Positions 9,641 through 20,146 of a DNA stretch of 64,000 bases are shown here, one piece after another. Within the stretch, counting starts at the first letter, position 1, and each line of letters starts with the position of its first letter. Made by a program: the position numbers and the translations under genes. Below the pieces are notes generated by a model. The model did not search any database. It saw nothing but the letters and a program-made list of their open reading frames with translations, and was not told the origin of the DNA. Origin of the DNA: Rallus limicola (Eukaryota > Chordata > Aves > Gruiformes > Rallidae); NCBI GenBank assembly GCA_022605955.1, contig JAKCOZ010000009.1:372001-436000 (forward strand), given 5' to 3'.

Positions 9641-10490
9641 TCTTTGATGTCTAAAACTATCTGCACACCTGCTGTGACAACCATTTATCATGGCTGGTTC
9701 ATAACATGTTCACTTACTCCTAAATACCTTCCCACAACTCCTTCTTGGTTTAGGGCAGCCTGTACCCCTGCTTTCAAGGCCATTGTGTTTTGTGAATGTG
9801 ATTACAAAAGCCCTTCTGCATGAGTAACTTTCCTGTCTCGGGAGAACATGAGGGTACTGTCAAGGACAATCCCTCCTGTGAAGAGAGTCAGGTTGCTGGC
9901 AGGCCTGCTGCCTTCCCTGACATTCTGAGATTTCCTCATCCCTAGAGGGCTTTTCCCCAGGGGAGTGTGTCTATGCTGGCCTCATTAGCTGTTACTCCTC
10001 TCCTTCTACTCCCTGAGGAGCCTTGAACTGACTGTTCTGCTCTGCAGGGCAAGGGAGTTTTGGTGCCTGAAACCCATGAGAAGACAACTCCATGCAGAAC
10101 CGTGCTGATCATTCAGCACCTTCCAGGACACTGAGCACACATGAAGGCTCAGCCCAGGCCTATTCCACAACACATGGCTCCATGCCCTCCTGCCATCAGC
10201 CCATGGAAAACTTGACCACAGCAATACTGCTATGTTAGTAAAAGTTTCTTCAGCCTGTCCTTCACGTCAGTTTTGGAACAAGAACCCAACCTCCAGACAC
10301 CATCACTGAGGAAACACTTTTTATTGCAGAGAGGTGACAGGGGAGGCCAGCTGTAAATGTGCAAGATGTATGTACAAAGGCCTCTGCATCAGACAAGCTG
10401 GAGAAGTGTGGATTCTGACACTCCTGAATAGGCTTGGTTATCATAGATAAAATACCCAGAGCACAGCAGGTTCCTGAGGCACAATGGGAA

Positions 10491-11437
10491 TCACTTGTGA
10501 AGAGAAATGCAGTTTATTGCTGCTGACAGAAAAATAATCAGTTTCTTCAGTGCGTCCTTAAGTTCTTTGTTCCTCATGCTGTAGATCAGGGGATTCAGGG
10601 CTGGAGGCACCACTGAGTACAGCACCGCAACCACCAAGTCCAGAGCTGAAGAAAACATGGAGGGGGGCTTCAGGTAGGCAAACATGGCAGTGACCAAAAA
10701 CAGGGAGACCACAGCCATATGAGGAAGGCAAGTGGAAAATGCTTTGTGCCGCCCGTGCTTAGACGGGATTCTCAGCACAGTCCTGAATATCTGCACATAA
10801 GACACCACAATGAAAACAAAACACCCTGAAGATAAAGAGAAACCAAAGAGCAGAAGCCCAGCTTTCCTGAGGTAAGAGCGTGAACAGGAGAGCTTGAGGA
10901 TCTGGGGGATTTCACAGAAGAACTGGTCCACAGCATTGCCTTGACAGACAGTTATAGAAAATGTGTTGGCAGTGTGCAGCACAGCATAGAGAAATGCACT
11001 TCCCCAGGCAGCTGCTGCCATTTTAACACAAGCTCTGCTACCCAGGAGGGTTCCATAGTGTAGGGGTTCACAGATGGCTATATAGCGGTCATCATGGTGA
11101 GAAGACAATACTCCCCTACCATCAAGAACAGAAAGAAAAAGACCTGGGCAGCACATCCCGAGTAGGAGATGGCCCTGGAGTTCCAGAGGGAATTTACCAT
11201 GGCTTTGGGGACAGTGGTGGAGATTGATCCCAGGTCAAGGAGGGAGAGGTTGAGGAGGAAGAAGTACATGGGGGTGTGGAGGCGGTGGTCACAGGCTACA
11301 GCGGTGATGATGAGGCCATTGCCCAGGAGGGCAGCCAGGTAGATGCCCAAGAAGAGCCAGAAGTGCAAAAGCTGCAATTCCCGCATGTCTGCGAATGCTA
11401 GGAGGAGGAACTCGGCGACTGAGCTGCCATTGGACAC
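10491..11437 (-). pseudogene. Olfactory receptor pseudogene (family 14-like), copy A
   Basis: This is the near twin of the receptor at 21411-22364, a seven-transmembrane odorant GPCR. It retains PMYFFLLNLSLLD, KAFSTCLPHMAVVSLF and NPLIYSMRNKELKDAL. A net 7-nt loss near 11091 removes the Met-Ala-Tyr of the MAYDRY motif at the end of TM3 and shifts the frame, splitting the gene into a 5' and a 3' open frame. The ATG normally starting MSN is also GTG here. An AATAAA for the minus strand lies at 10320-10325. Upstream of 11512 the native 5' flank has been replaced by coiled-coil gene DNA in the opposite orientation. Loss of function is very likely unless the deletion is an assembly error. Confidence 0.9.
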
Positions 11438-11659
11438 TTGCTTTCCCTGAGCATGGGACACTGTGAAAAGAGAAGACAATGAAAAGTTAGCGTAGTCTTC
11501 TCTGAGCAAAATAATGCTTGTATGTTGTGTGCAAGAGGAACTCTGGCATGGGCTGGAGGGGGGTGCTGGGTAGTCTGGTGTTGGGCCCTTTCTGCTGTCA
11601 AGGGGGTGGTCCTCCATCCCCTGCCCCTCCTGGAGCGGTTCCAGTTTCTTCTCTTCTAG

Positions 11660-11716
11660 GAGGAGGTCGTTCAGAAAAAGGGAAAGGGACGCAGAGCAGT
11701 GCAAGAGCCCTTCAAG
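11660..11716 (+). pseudogene. Copy of coiled-coil gene exon 4
   Basis: This 57-nt open, phase-0 exon has acceptor ttctcttctag and donor GTTTGT. It differs from 14104-14160 at a few codons (E for T at residue 2, G for E, Q for R) and the frame is kept. The flanking exons 1-3 are absent upstream, so it is an orphan exon. Confidence 0.65.
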
Positions 11717-11899
11717 GTTTGTGAACCATAAATCCCTCTGGGAGTGGCCAGAGCTGCTGGACAATGGTGCTAGCCCCAGGCCACCCTGTGCCTGTGGCCC
11801 TGGCCCTGGCCCTGGCCTGACTTCCCAGTGCCCTGGAGACTGACTGGGGATGCCCCGTCCCACCACGTCTCCTTACAAAGTGTCCCGATCTCTCTGCAG

Positions 11900-11947
11900 T
11901 GGCATCAGATGTCAGAACTGGCTAAGCAGCACACTGAGGCCAAGAAG
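11900..11947 (+). pseudogene. Copy of coiled-coil gene exon 5
   Basis: A 48-nt copy of 14344-14391 with one visible amino-acid change (E to Q) and intact splice sites (ctctctgcag, GTACTG). The downstream sequence diverges at about 12012, before exon 6. Confidence 0.65.
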
Positions 11948-12199
11948 GTACTGACTGCGGACAGGAGTCCGCAGGGATGGGGGATCAACATGATTGTGGA
12001 GGAAAGCCACAATTTAATGGAACGTGAAGTGTACTATGACTAGAAAACCTCCACCGGCTGAAAAGAATCTTCAGACATGTAATTGCTTCAGTTTTAATAG
12101 GTGTGTGTAGCCTATTTCCCAAATGAATTTGCTGTCTCTCTGCAATATCGCCAAACCCAAGAACTTAAAAAACACTAGTCAGCATCCAACGCTCTTGAT

Positions 12200-12430
12200 A
12201 AAAGGAACTTCTTGTGAGGTTTTCCCTCTGGGGTCCCACCCACGGCAGACAGTCCGTCACAAAGTTCTCCAACGTGACTCCTTTCCCACAGGGCTTCAGC
12301 TCTTCCCCAGCTGCCCCAGTGTGGGTCACTGCTATGGGTGCAGTCATCAATCACAATGAGTCTCAGTCCCAGTCCTCCATGGGGTCACAAGTCTCTCCCT
12401 GCCCCAGTAAACCTGCTCGTCACAAATCAG
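12200..12430. repeat. Avian interspersed repeat, family not named
   Basis: Runs of the type ggggtcccacccacggcaga, cagtccgtcacaaagttctcc and ctgccccagtgtgggtcact resemble 16320-16560, which I recognise as a common avian interspersed sequence. I cannot assign a family name. Confidence 0.4.
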
Positions 12431-12747
12431 TCTCTTGCTCTGTGTCCAGCCTTAGACACCTGTCGTGGCAATGACCTCACAAGGGAGGGAGGGATGGGGT
12501 GTCATGGACTTATAAGGTGTATCATGATGCTGACCTAACCAAGGAGGGGTGCAACCTTGGCTGCACACCAAGTGCCCACCAAACCACCCCTTACACTGGA
12601 TTGGACAGTGATGTTCGTGGCACTGTGATGTCACAGTAGGTTTTGTGTCATAGGTGCCTATAAAAGAAGCACCTCCAGGAGGCAAGGGCGCATTTGGAGG
12701 GGAACCTGGCCTCAGTGCTGCTGGACAGGAGCACTGATTAGAGGGCA

Positions 12748-13179
12748 GGAGCACCTTCCCTACGAGGAGAGGCTGAGGGAGCTGAGCTTGTTCAGCCTGG
12801 AGAAGAGAAGGCTGCGGGGGAACCTCACTGCAGCCTGAAGGGAGCAGAGAAACAGGAGGGGATTCAGCTTTTTTAAAGGGTACACAGTGGCAGGGCAAGG
12901 GGGATGGGTTAAAACTAAAGGAAGGAAAGTTTAAATTAGAGGTTAGGGAGAAGTTTTTTACAGAGAGAGTGGTAAAGGGCTGGAAGGGGCTGCCCAGAGA
13001 GGGGATGGGTGACCCATCCCTGGGGGTGTTCAGGGCCAGGTTGGATGAGGCCCTGGGTAACCTCGTGTAGCTCCAGGCCTGGAGGTTGGTGTCCCTGCCT
13101 GTGGCAGGGGGGTTGGAGCTCTGTGATCCTTGGGGTCCCTTCAACCCATGCCAATCTATGATTTTGTGATTCTATCATC
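12748..13179 (+). mobile_element. CR1 LINE 3' end
   Basis: It has the classic CR1 3' sequence: the gaggagaggctgagggagct block, ttcagcctggagaagagaag, a ggctgcccagagaggggatg block, and a tail of gattttgtgattctatcatc. It is 5'-truncated as usual and carries no reverse-transcriptase domain. Confidence 0.9.
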
Positions 13180-13301
13180 CGCCTGGCTGCATCTTGTCTG
13201 TGAGAGAGGGTGGGCATCCCTGTGCTTGGGGAGTGTCAGGTGCCAGACTGTGCCCACAGTCATGCACTCACACCCCACCGGCTCCCCTCACAGCCATACA
13301 G

Positions 13302-15996
13302 GAGGAGGTGGTGAAGGAAGCCATGCATGAGGAAGCGATGAAGGAACAGCTCCGCAGGCTCCGCGAGCGCCTGGAGCGGTGTGCTGCGGAGTCACGAAGG
13401 CACAGGGAGCTGCTGCAGACTCTGGTAGGTGTGGAGTTTTCCACTTGTCCTCAGAGGCTGGGAAGGAGAGCCTGGCCCCTGAGCCCCCCTATTCCCACAC
13501 AGCGAAAGGAGCAGGAGGAGATGCAGGGTGCAATGGAGCAGCATCGCGCAGAGGTCAGTGTCCCCTCCTCTGTCAGCCTCACGCAGCAGTGCTGGCCAGG
13601 GCTGCCTCAGGGGCTCAATCCTTGTGTCTGGTGCCTCTTCCCAGAACCGCCTCACAGCGAGCGCTCTGGAGTGCAGCCGCCAGCAGCTCCAGCAGCTGAA
13701 GGTATGGATGGCCCAGGTGCAGGTGAGTTCACTGAATCAGACAGGTTGAGGGTGGAGGGCACCTCTGGAGACCATTTTCTGCAGTGCCCCTGCTGCAGCA
13801 GGGTCACTGGGAGCCAGTTGCTCAGGACCGTGTCCAGATGTGGACCACATCCAGAGTGTGCTTTGGGGGTCCCTTGGTCTGCCCACCGGGCTGGCAGCCC
13901 TGGGAAGGAGGGGATGCGAGGGCAAGGACAGTGCCCAAAAGGAGCCAGGAGGGGATAACGCTTGTATGTTGTGTGCAAGAGGAACTCCGGCATGGGCTGG
14001 AGGGGGATGCTGGGTAGTCTGGTGTTGGGCCCTTTCTGCTGTCAAGGGGGTGGTACTCCATCCCCTGCCCCTCCTGGAGCGGTTCCAGTTTCTTCTCTTC
14101 TAGGAGACGGTCGTTCAGAAAAAGGAAAAGGGACGCAGAGCAGTGCGGGAGCCCTTCAAGGTTTGTGAACCATAAATCCCTCTGGGAGTGGCCAGAGCTG
14201 CTGGACAATGGTGCTAGCCCCAGGCCACCCTGTGCCTGTGGCCCTAGCCCTGGCCCTGGCCTGACTTCCCAGTGCCCTGGAGACTGACTGGGGATGCCCC
14301 GTCCCACCACGTCTCCTTACAAAGTGTCCCGATCTCTCTGCAGTGGCATCAGATGTCAGAACTGGCTAAGGAGCACACTGAGGCCAAGAAGGTACTGACT
14401 GCGGACAGGAGGGATGGGGGATCAACATGTTTGTGGAGGAAAGCCCCCACAGAGCGAATATGAGATAGACTCTTGAGCGGGTCCTTTGCTTTTCCAGCTC
14501 CTCAAGGACAAGATGCAGGACCTCTTAGAGAGAGAGGAGCGCCTCCGAGACCAACCAGCTTGGTGAGTGGACATGGGGCCCTGACCAAAACCTGGTACCA
14601 TAGGCTGTGGGGTGCGGAGCAGCTTCAGGCAGACCTCTGCCACTTGCAGACATCTTTCTGGCTCCTGTCTGCCGCTCCAGTCTGCTCTGGAGAGCCGCTG
14701 GGCTGTTGCCATTCACACTATGCTACTCCCTCCAACCCTGCCTGAGTAGCGGCGTTAAACACCAGCCAAGCAAGCTGCCAGCAAAGGCTTGTGGCTTTTT
14801 TGTGTGTTTTTAAATCGGTTGGAAGCAGCAGCACTGAGGGGAGGTACTGACAGGCTGACTCCTGTCCTTACCTCTGCCGTCAGAGTGGTTCCAAAGAATG
14901 CTTCTCAATCCAGTGATAGGTGCTTTATCCATATAAATATATATGTATCTATATATATCAACAGCAGCACAAAACATCTCTGAGGCCCTCGGGAAAGCAT
15001 CTCTGCTGAATGCTAAGCAGTTTGCCGGTGTTGCTCAGTACCCCCAGGCCTGGGATGGGGAGTGGGTCTGTGCCGTGCTGGGATGTGGGGGTGGCTGGTG
15101 CCAGCCCCAGCAGAGGCGGGGCGGCACCCTGGCTCCCTGTCATCCACCTGGGGGGGTCTCATGTCAGCTGAGATCTCTTCTCACAGCCCAGAACCCCATG
15201 ATTACCCTAGCAGGAAGAAGAAGGCAAAGACAGATGAAGCAGAGGGGTCGCTGCTGCAAGAGATGGTGGCTGTGCAGCTGGTAGGACAGATCCCACCACT
15301 GTGGGCCTTGCCGGGGGGGAAGGGTCTGCACTGTGCCCGGAGGACACGAGGGCACTGGTCTCAGTGGGGACGAGGGAGCAGGACTGAGTGTCCAACCCTC
15401 GTCCCCCTGGCACACCCCAACACGTGTCCCTGCTGTGCCTTGGTCTGTAGGAGAAGCAGCTGGCATCCAGGAGGCACATCATCACTTCTTGGCTGTGGTG
15501 AGTTGCTTGAGGGGGCTTGGGGTGCTGGGACTCTTCCACAGGCAGTGGGATGCCTGTGCCAGTGGTCCCAAGGGCATTAGGCAGCTTTGGACTTGTCTGA
15601 GAGGAAATGTTTCAGTATTGCTGTTCTTCCTTGCTTGGGGGACGCACACATGGGGCCATATTTGGGGGCCCACTGGGGAGGCGAACAGTGGAGCTGAGAG
15701 AGATGCACAGGCCTCTCACTCCAGCCGAGTGGTGGGAGTTGTGCCCGGCACGGTGCAAGGCCCCACCAAGTGGCTTTCAAAGAGGGTGTCTGCAAAGAGC
15801 TAAGGCAAGTTTGCCCCCTGCTCTCCTAATCCCTCTTCTGTCCTCCCCCTCCAGGAGATTTCTTCTGTTCCTCGCCTTTCTCCAGATCATCCTCCTCACT
15901 GTGGGCCTACTGGAGAGCGACATCCTGCAGTGGGGCCTACCACCAAAGATGGCAGCTGCCCTTGGGGGCCACCCAGCAAGGCCCTATTTCTTCTGA
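13302..15996 (+). CDS. Tail-anchored coiled-coil protein, multi-exon, 5' end not found
   Basis: Proposed exons are 13302-13424, 13503-13553, 13645-13722, 14104-14160, 14344-14391, 14498-14562, 15187-15280, 15451-15497 and 15855-15996. Every junction has an AG acceptor and GT donor. Junctions 1-5 are phase 0, and the two-base overhangs of exons 6 and 8 are completed by single bases of exons 7 and 9. The total is 705 nt: 234 residues and a TGA. Residues 1-140 are E/K/R/L/Q-rich and helical, probably coiled coil. SRKKKAK at 149-155 could be a nuclear-localisation patch. Residues 190-207 are a single hydrophobic helix near the C terminus, followed by about 27 residues. This topology suggests a tail-anchored membrane protein. 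I do not recognise the family. The start codon must lie upstream; no 5' exon is identified. The first acceptor could also be at 13293. Confidence 0.6.
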
Positions 15997-16250
15997 AACA
16001 AAAGGAGAAACGGAACAACATGGCAGCCCGGGGGAGCACGAGGGGAATGGGGGAAGCAGCACTAACAACATGTTTAACAGAACTCATTTTAATCACTAAC
16101 CAATTAGCAGTTGTTTAGGTTGCCACGTTTGCAGTCACTCAATAAATGGCTTCACTTAAAATTCATATCGAATTGCGTGTTGCCCATCACCGATCTCTGC
16201 ACTACCCCAGGTGCTCACAAAAGCTGCTCCATCACTCCCCCTCCTCAGCT
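15997..16250 (+). repeat. 3' UTR overlapping an LTR-like repeat (family A)
   Basis: The TGA at 15994-15996 is followed by sequence shared with 430-540, then ctaaccaattagcagttg and AATAAA. Relative to the copies at 1 and 19.3 kb, a segment between two aaccaat direct repeats is missing, consistent with slippage or recombination between those repeats. Confidence 0.55.
16141..16146 (+). terminator. Polyadenylation signal AATAAA
   Basis: First AATAAA downstream of the coiled-coil gene stop, 145 bases away. The same AATAAA is conserved in every family A copy, so the gene probably borrows a repeat-derived poly(A) signal. Confidence 0.5.
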
Positions 16251-17850
16251 GCATGGGAGAGAGGAGATGCAACAAAAGGTTCATCACACATTGACTTGGC
16301 TGCTCCTTCCTAGTCAGGCGGAGGACTCCTCACAGTCTCCCCGTGCTCCAGCATTGGGTCCCACCCACAGGAGACAGTCCTCCGTGAACCCCTCCAACAT
16401 GAGCCCTTCCCGTGTAGCTTCACATCATCACCAACTGCCCCAGGTGGGTCACTTGAATGGGATGCAGCCCTTCAGCCACAGACTGCTCCAGCCTGGGTCC
16501 TCCACAGCCCTGCCAGCAAACCTGCGCCAGCACAGGCTCCCTGTGAGGTCACTACCACCTTCAGCATCTGCACATGCTCGAGCATGGGGACGTCTACAGG
16601 CTGCAGGTAGAATCAGTGTTCCACATCATTCAGCATGGGCTGTGTGGGAACAGCCTCAGTCATCATGGGCTGCGGGGAAATCTCTGCTGCGGGGCTTGGA
16701 GGACCTTCTCCCCTTACTTCACTGACCTTGTAGTCTGCACAGTTCCTTACAGTTTCTTGCTCCATTCTCTGGCAGAAAAAAAGATGCTGCTAATTTTTAT
16801 TTTCCTACTTAAAAATATTGTCACAGAGCTGCTATTCACAGTGCTCTGCTCCACATGGCCAATCCATTTTTAATACCTCCCTGCCATATGGCAATGCTGC
16901 TGACTGGTTCTCCAGTTCTAGCAGCCATTTTCTGTGGCACATGGCCCTCTCTCTGTAGCCAACTATGCAAAACTGCAACACTTACCAAAGCCAAAGATAG
17001 AGCTCTGGGAAATATGTGGGAGTGAGACTGCCAAGGGGCTTTGCTCTTGGCTCTCCCTGAGAATGGCCACGGCAGGAGCAGCACCTGAGCTTCCGCACCT
17101 GAGTGGGAGGCCCAGGCTGCTGGCTGGGGAACACCCTCTGCTCTCCTCTTTGCTTGCCCCCCCACCTTGGACATCCCATTTCAACCCTTCCCATCCACAG
17201 CGGAAACGTGTAGTACGTACATGGGGAAGATGCACTTGCTCAGCAAAAGACTCCACAGGGAAACAAGGGCAAATGCCCAATGGCTGAAGACCGACCCTGA
17301 GCAAAGAAACCAGAGATGCTGCCCTCCCAGGCGCTGGGAGCCCATGCCTGTGGGCCCCTGGAGCCTTACTATGCTTCCCTTCTTTATTCCAGTGCTGGGG
17401 AACATGGGGAATGGCTTCACCAAAGATGCGCTCACCCACAGGGACACAGCACAACACAGTTATACAGTTTATTAGCAGAGTCATTGTTCAAAGTTGCATA
17501 GAATGCTGGCTTCTTAATATGACCTCTGCTACTGGCTTTCAAGAGCTTCACTTTATCTATATTCTTATTCTATAAAAAACATCGGTTAACTTTGCTGATT
17601 GTTTTCTGCTAGTCAAGCAGAATAAATCTTTGAAAGTGGAAATAATTTGTGGCCGTAGCATTACTCATTTAAGTTCTATGTGACTTTTATGGGAGCAATA
17701 GTTTTCACAGAATTTAAACCAAACTCTTACATTCTGGAATCAGAATGACCATTTCTAAATGCCAGGGATTTGGGGTGGGTGCTTGCGTGTGTATGTGTGT
17801 GTTAATCTTTTCATACAATGTAGTTATTTTCATTGCTATTCAACTTTTGA
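16251..17850. other. No gene seen; includes an avian interspersed repeat
   Basis: 16320-16560 resembles the repeat at 12200-12430. The remainder is unique-looking sequence. 17705-17731 recurs at 1-26, another mosaic joint. A short TG-rich run lies at about 17785-17802. Confidence 0.4.
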
Positions 17851-18593
17851 TTTAATGGAACGTGAAGTGTACTATGACTAGAAAACCTCCACCGGCTGAA
17901 AAGAATCTTCAGACATGTAATTGCTTCAGTTTTAATAGGTGTGTGTAGCCTATTTCCCAAATGAATTTGCTGTCTCTCTGCAATATCGCCAAACCCAAGA
18001 ACTTAAAAAACACTAGTCAGCATCCAACGCTCTTGATAAAAGGAACTTCTTGTGAGGTTTTCCCTCTGGGGTCCCACCCACGGCAGACAGTCCGTCACAA
18101 AGTTCTCCAACGTGACTCCTTTCCCACGGGGCTTCAGCTCTTCCCCAGCTGCCCCAGTGTGGGTCACTGCTATGGGTGCAGTCATCAATCACAATGAGTC
18201 TCAGTCCCAGTCCTCCATGGGGTCACAAGTCTCTCCCTGCCCCAGTAAACCTGCTCGTCACAAATCAGTCTCTTGCTCCTCTCTGTGTCCAGCCTTAGAC
18301 ACCTGTCGTGGCAATGACCTCACAAGGGAGGGAGGGATGGGGTGCCATGGACTTATAAGGTGTATCATGATGCTGACCTAACCAAGGAGGGGTGCAACCT
18401 TGGCTGCACACCAAGTGCCCACCAAACCACCCCTTACACTGGATTGGACAGTGATGTTTGTGTCACTCTGATGTCACAGTAGGTTTTGTGTCATAGGTGC
18501 CTATAAAAGAAGCACCTCCAAGAGGCAAGGGCGCATTTGGAGGGGAACCTGGCCTCAGTGCTGCTGGACAGGAGCACTGATTAGAGGGCTGGA

Positions 18594-19024
18594 GCACCTT
18601 CCCTACGAGGAGAGGCTGAGGGAGCTGAGCTTGTTCAGCCTGGAGAAGAGAAGGCTGCGGGGGAACCTCATTGCAGCCTGAAGGGAACAGAGAGTCAGGA
18701 GGGTATTCAGCTTTTTTAAAAAAGGGTAAACACTGGCAGGGCAAGGGGGATGGGTTAAAACTAAAGGAAGGAAAGTTTAAATTAGAGGTTAGGGGGAAGT
18801 TTTTTACAGAGAGAGTGGTAAAGGGCTGGAAGGGGCTGCCCAGAGAGGGGATGGGTGACCCATCCCTGGGGGTGTTCAGGGCCAGGTTGGATGGGGCCCT
18901 GGGTAACCTCGTGTAGCTCCAGGCCTGGAGGTTGGTGTCCCTGCCTGTGGCAGGGGGGTTGGAGCTCTGTGATCCTTGGGGTCCCTTCAACCCATGCCAA
19001 TCTATGATTTTGTGATTCTATCAT
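18594..19024 (+). mobile_element. CR1 LINE 3' end (duplicate)
   Basis: Same CR1 insertion as at 12748-13179, copied with its flanks, differing by a few substitutions and a small insertion in an A-rich run near 18720. Confidence 0.9.
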
Positions 19025-19147
19025 CCGCCTGGCTGCATCTTGTCTGTGAGAGAGGGTGGGCATCCCTGTGCTTGGGGAGTGTCAGGTGCCAGACTGTGCC
19101 CACAGTCATGCACTCACACCCCACCGGCTCCCCTCACAGCCATACAG

Positions 19148-19268
19148 GAGGAGGTGGTGAAGGAAGCCATGCATGGGGAAGCGATGAAGGAACAGCTCCG
19201 CAGGCTCCGCGAGCGCCTGGAGCGGTCTGCTGCGGAGTCACAAAGGCACAGGGAGCTGCTGCAGACTC
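19148..19268 (+). pseudogene. Truncated copy of coiled-coil gene exon 1
   Basis: Matches 13302-13422, with few changes (for example gag to ggg within the exon). It breaks two bases before the donor, exactly as at 63-183, so the two share one ancestral deletion. Confidence 0.7.
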
Positions 19269-19540
19269 ATTTTAATCACTAACCAATCAGGGGGGTTGTA
19301 AACAGTGTATGTAACCAATTTGCAGTTTTTTAGGTTGCCACGTTTGCAGTCACTCAATAAATGGCTTCACTTAAAATTCATATCGAATTGCGTGTTGCCC
19401 ATCGCCGATCTCTGCACTACCCCAGGTGCTCACCAAAGCTGCTCCATCACTCCCCCTCCTCAGCTGCATGGGTGCCCTTGAGGGCCACCCAGCAAGGCCC
19501 TATTTCTTCTGAAACAAAAGGAGAAATGGAACAACATGGC
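19269..19540 (+). repeat. LTR-like repeat (family A) plus copied gene tail
   Basis: Almost the same as 184-455, with AATAAA in the same context. It ends at acaacatggc, where the family C LTR fragment begins. Confidence 0.6.
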
Positions 19541-20132
19541 ATGTATAATCAATCTGTATAAATATGAGAAATTTGTCTTTAAATGGCACACACAATCCCC
19601 TGTGTCCCCAGCACTGCAGGAAAGAATACCTGCTTAATAGTCACCAGGGCTAGTGAGTTTTGATTCTGGCTTTTCGAGGCTTCAACAAACACAAGACACT
19701 GACAGAAAACACACTGGTTTTCCTCTCTGGAAAGCTGACCTTCACATCAACTTCTCCCTGTTAAAAATTATTTAGAACTAATTGTGGCCTTCTAAAAAAA
19801 TCTCTTCAGTACCTCCTTCCATGCAGTTAGCCAGCAAATGCAATTGTTCTGAATCCTTCTAGTCAAGCTCTTAAGCAGCAGGGTAGTATGGAAGAATGGC
19901 TATCATGGCATTCTTCCTTCTTTCTCCTAAGTAAAACCACTGGATTCATTTTATCTTAATTATCGTAAAACTGCTAGGAATATTGTTGAGAAAAGACTAA
20001 TTGCTCTACAAAGAAGCTTCTCCATTAAGGAAAATAAAAGCTCTGAGACTTCACAAACTACAGGGAAGCAGGCAATGTGGACAAGCCATATGCTTTCAGG
20101 TACACAAATTGCATAATCTCTAATCCAGTTAA
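19540..20132. repeat. Segmental duplication copy (pairs with 1928-2520)
   Basis: Near-identical to 1928-2520. Its left part is a truncated family C LTR. It joins the 20147 block after aacttgcctcaagaaa. Confidence 0.85.
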
Positions 20133-20146
20133 CTTGCCTCAAGAAA

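Larger units (their letters stand above)
9227..11512. repeat. Segmental duplication copy A (pairs with 20147-22439)
   Basis: Begins at gctgcgacaggttgattcc and ends at gagcaaaat. It matches copy B at an offset of 10,920 bp, rising to 10,927 after a net 7-nt deletion near 11091. About ten substitutions were noticed by eye over 2.3 kb, so the duplication is recent. Flanks differ at both ends: copy A joins promoter-derived DNA on the left and coiled-coil gene intron on the right. Confidence 0.9.
11513..11991 (+). repeat. Duplicated coiled-coil gene segment (pairs with about 13950-14430)
   Basis: Near-identical to the intron 3 - exon 4 - intron 4 - exon 5 region of the gene at 13.3-16.0 kb, joined to the olfactory receptor duplicate on the left and to the 12013 block on the right. 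Confidence 0.85.
12013..13422. repeat. Segmental duplication copy (pairs with 17851-19268)
   Basis: Starts at tttaatggaacgtgaag and ends inside exon 1 at cagactc. It includes a CR1 insertion present in both copies, so the CR1 predates the duplication. Small indels raise the offset from 5838 to 5846. Confidence 0.9.
17851..19268. repeat. Segmental duplication copy (pairs with 12013-13422)
   Basis: Near-identical to 12013-13422, including the CR1 and most of exon 1. It then joins the LTR-like repeat at the cagactc/attttaatc junction instead of continuing into intron 1. Confidence 0.9.

Noticed and set aside
12452..13144. 230-codon minus-strand ORF
   Set aside because: It is the antisense of a CR1 3' end, and the same frame is simply repeated in the duplicate at 18463-18990.
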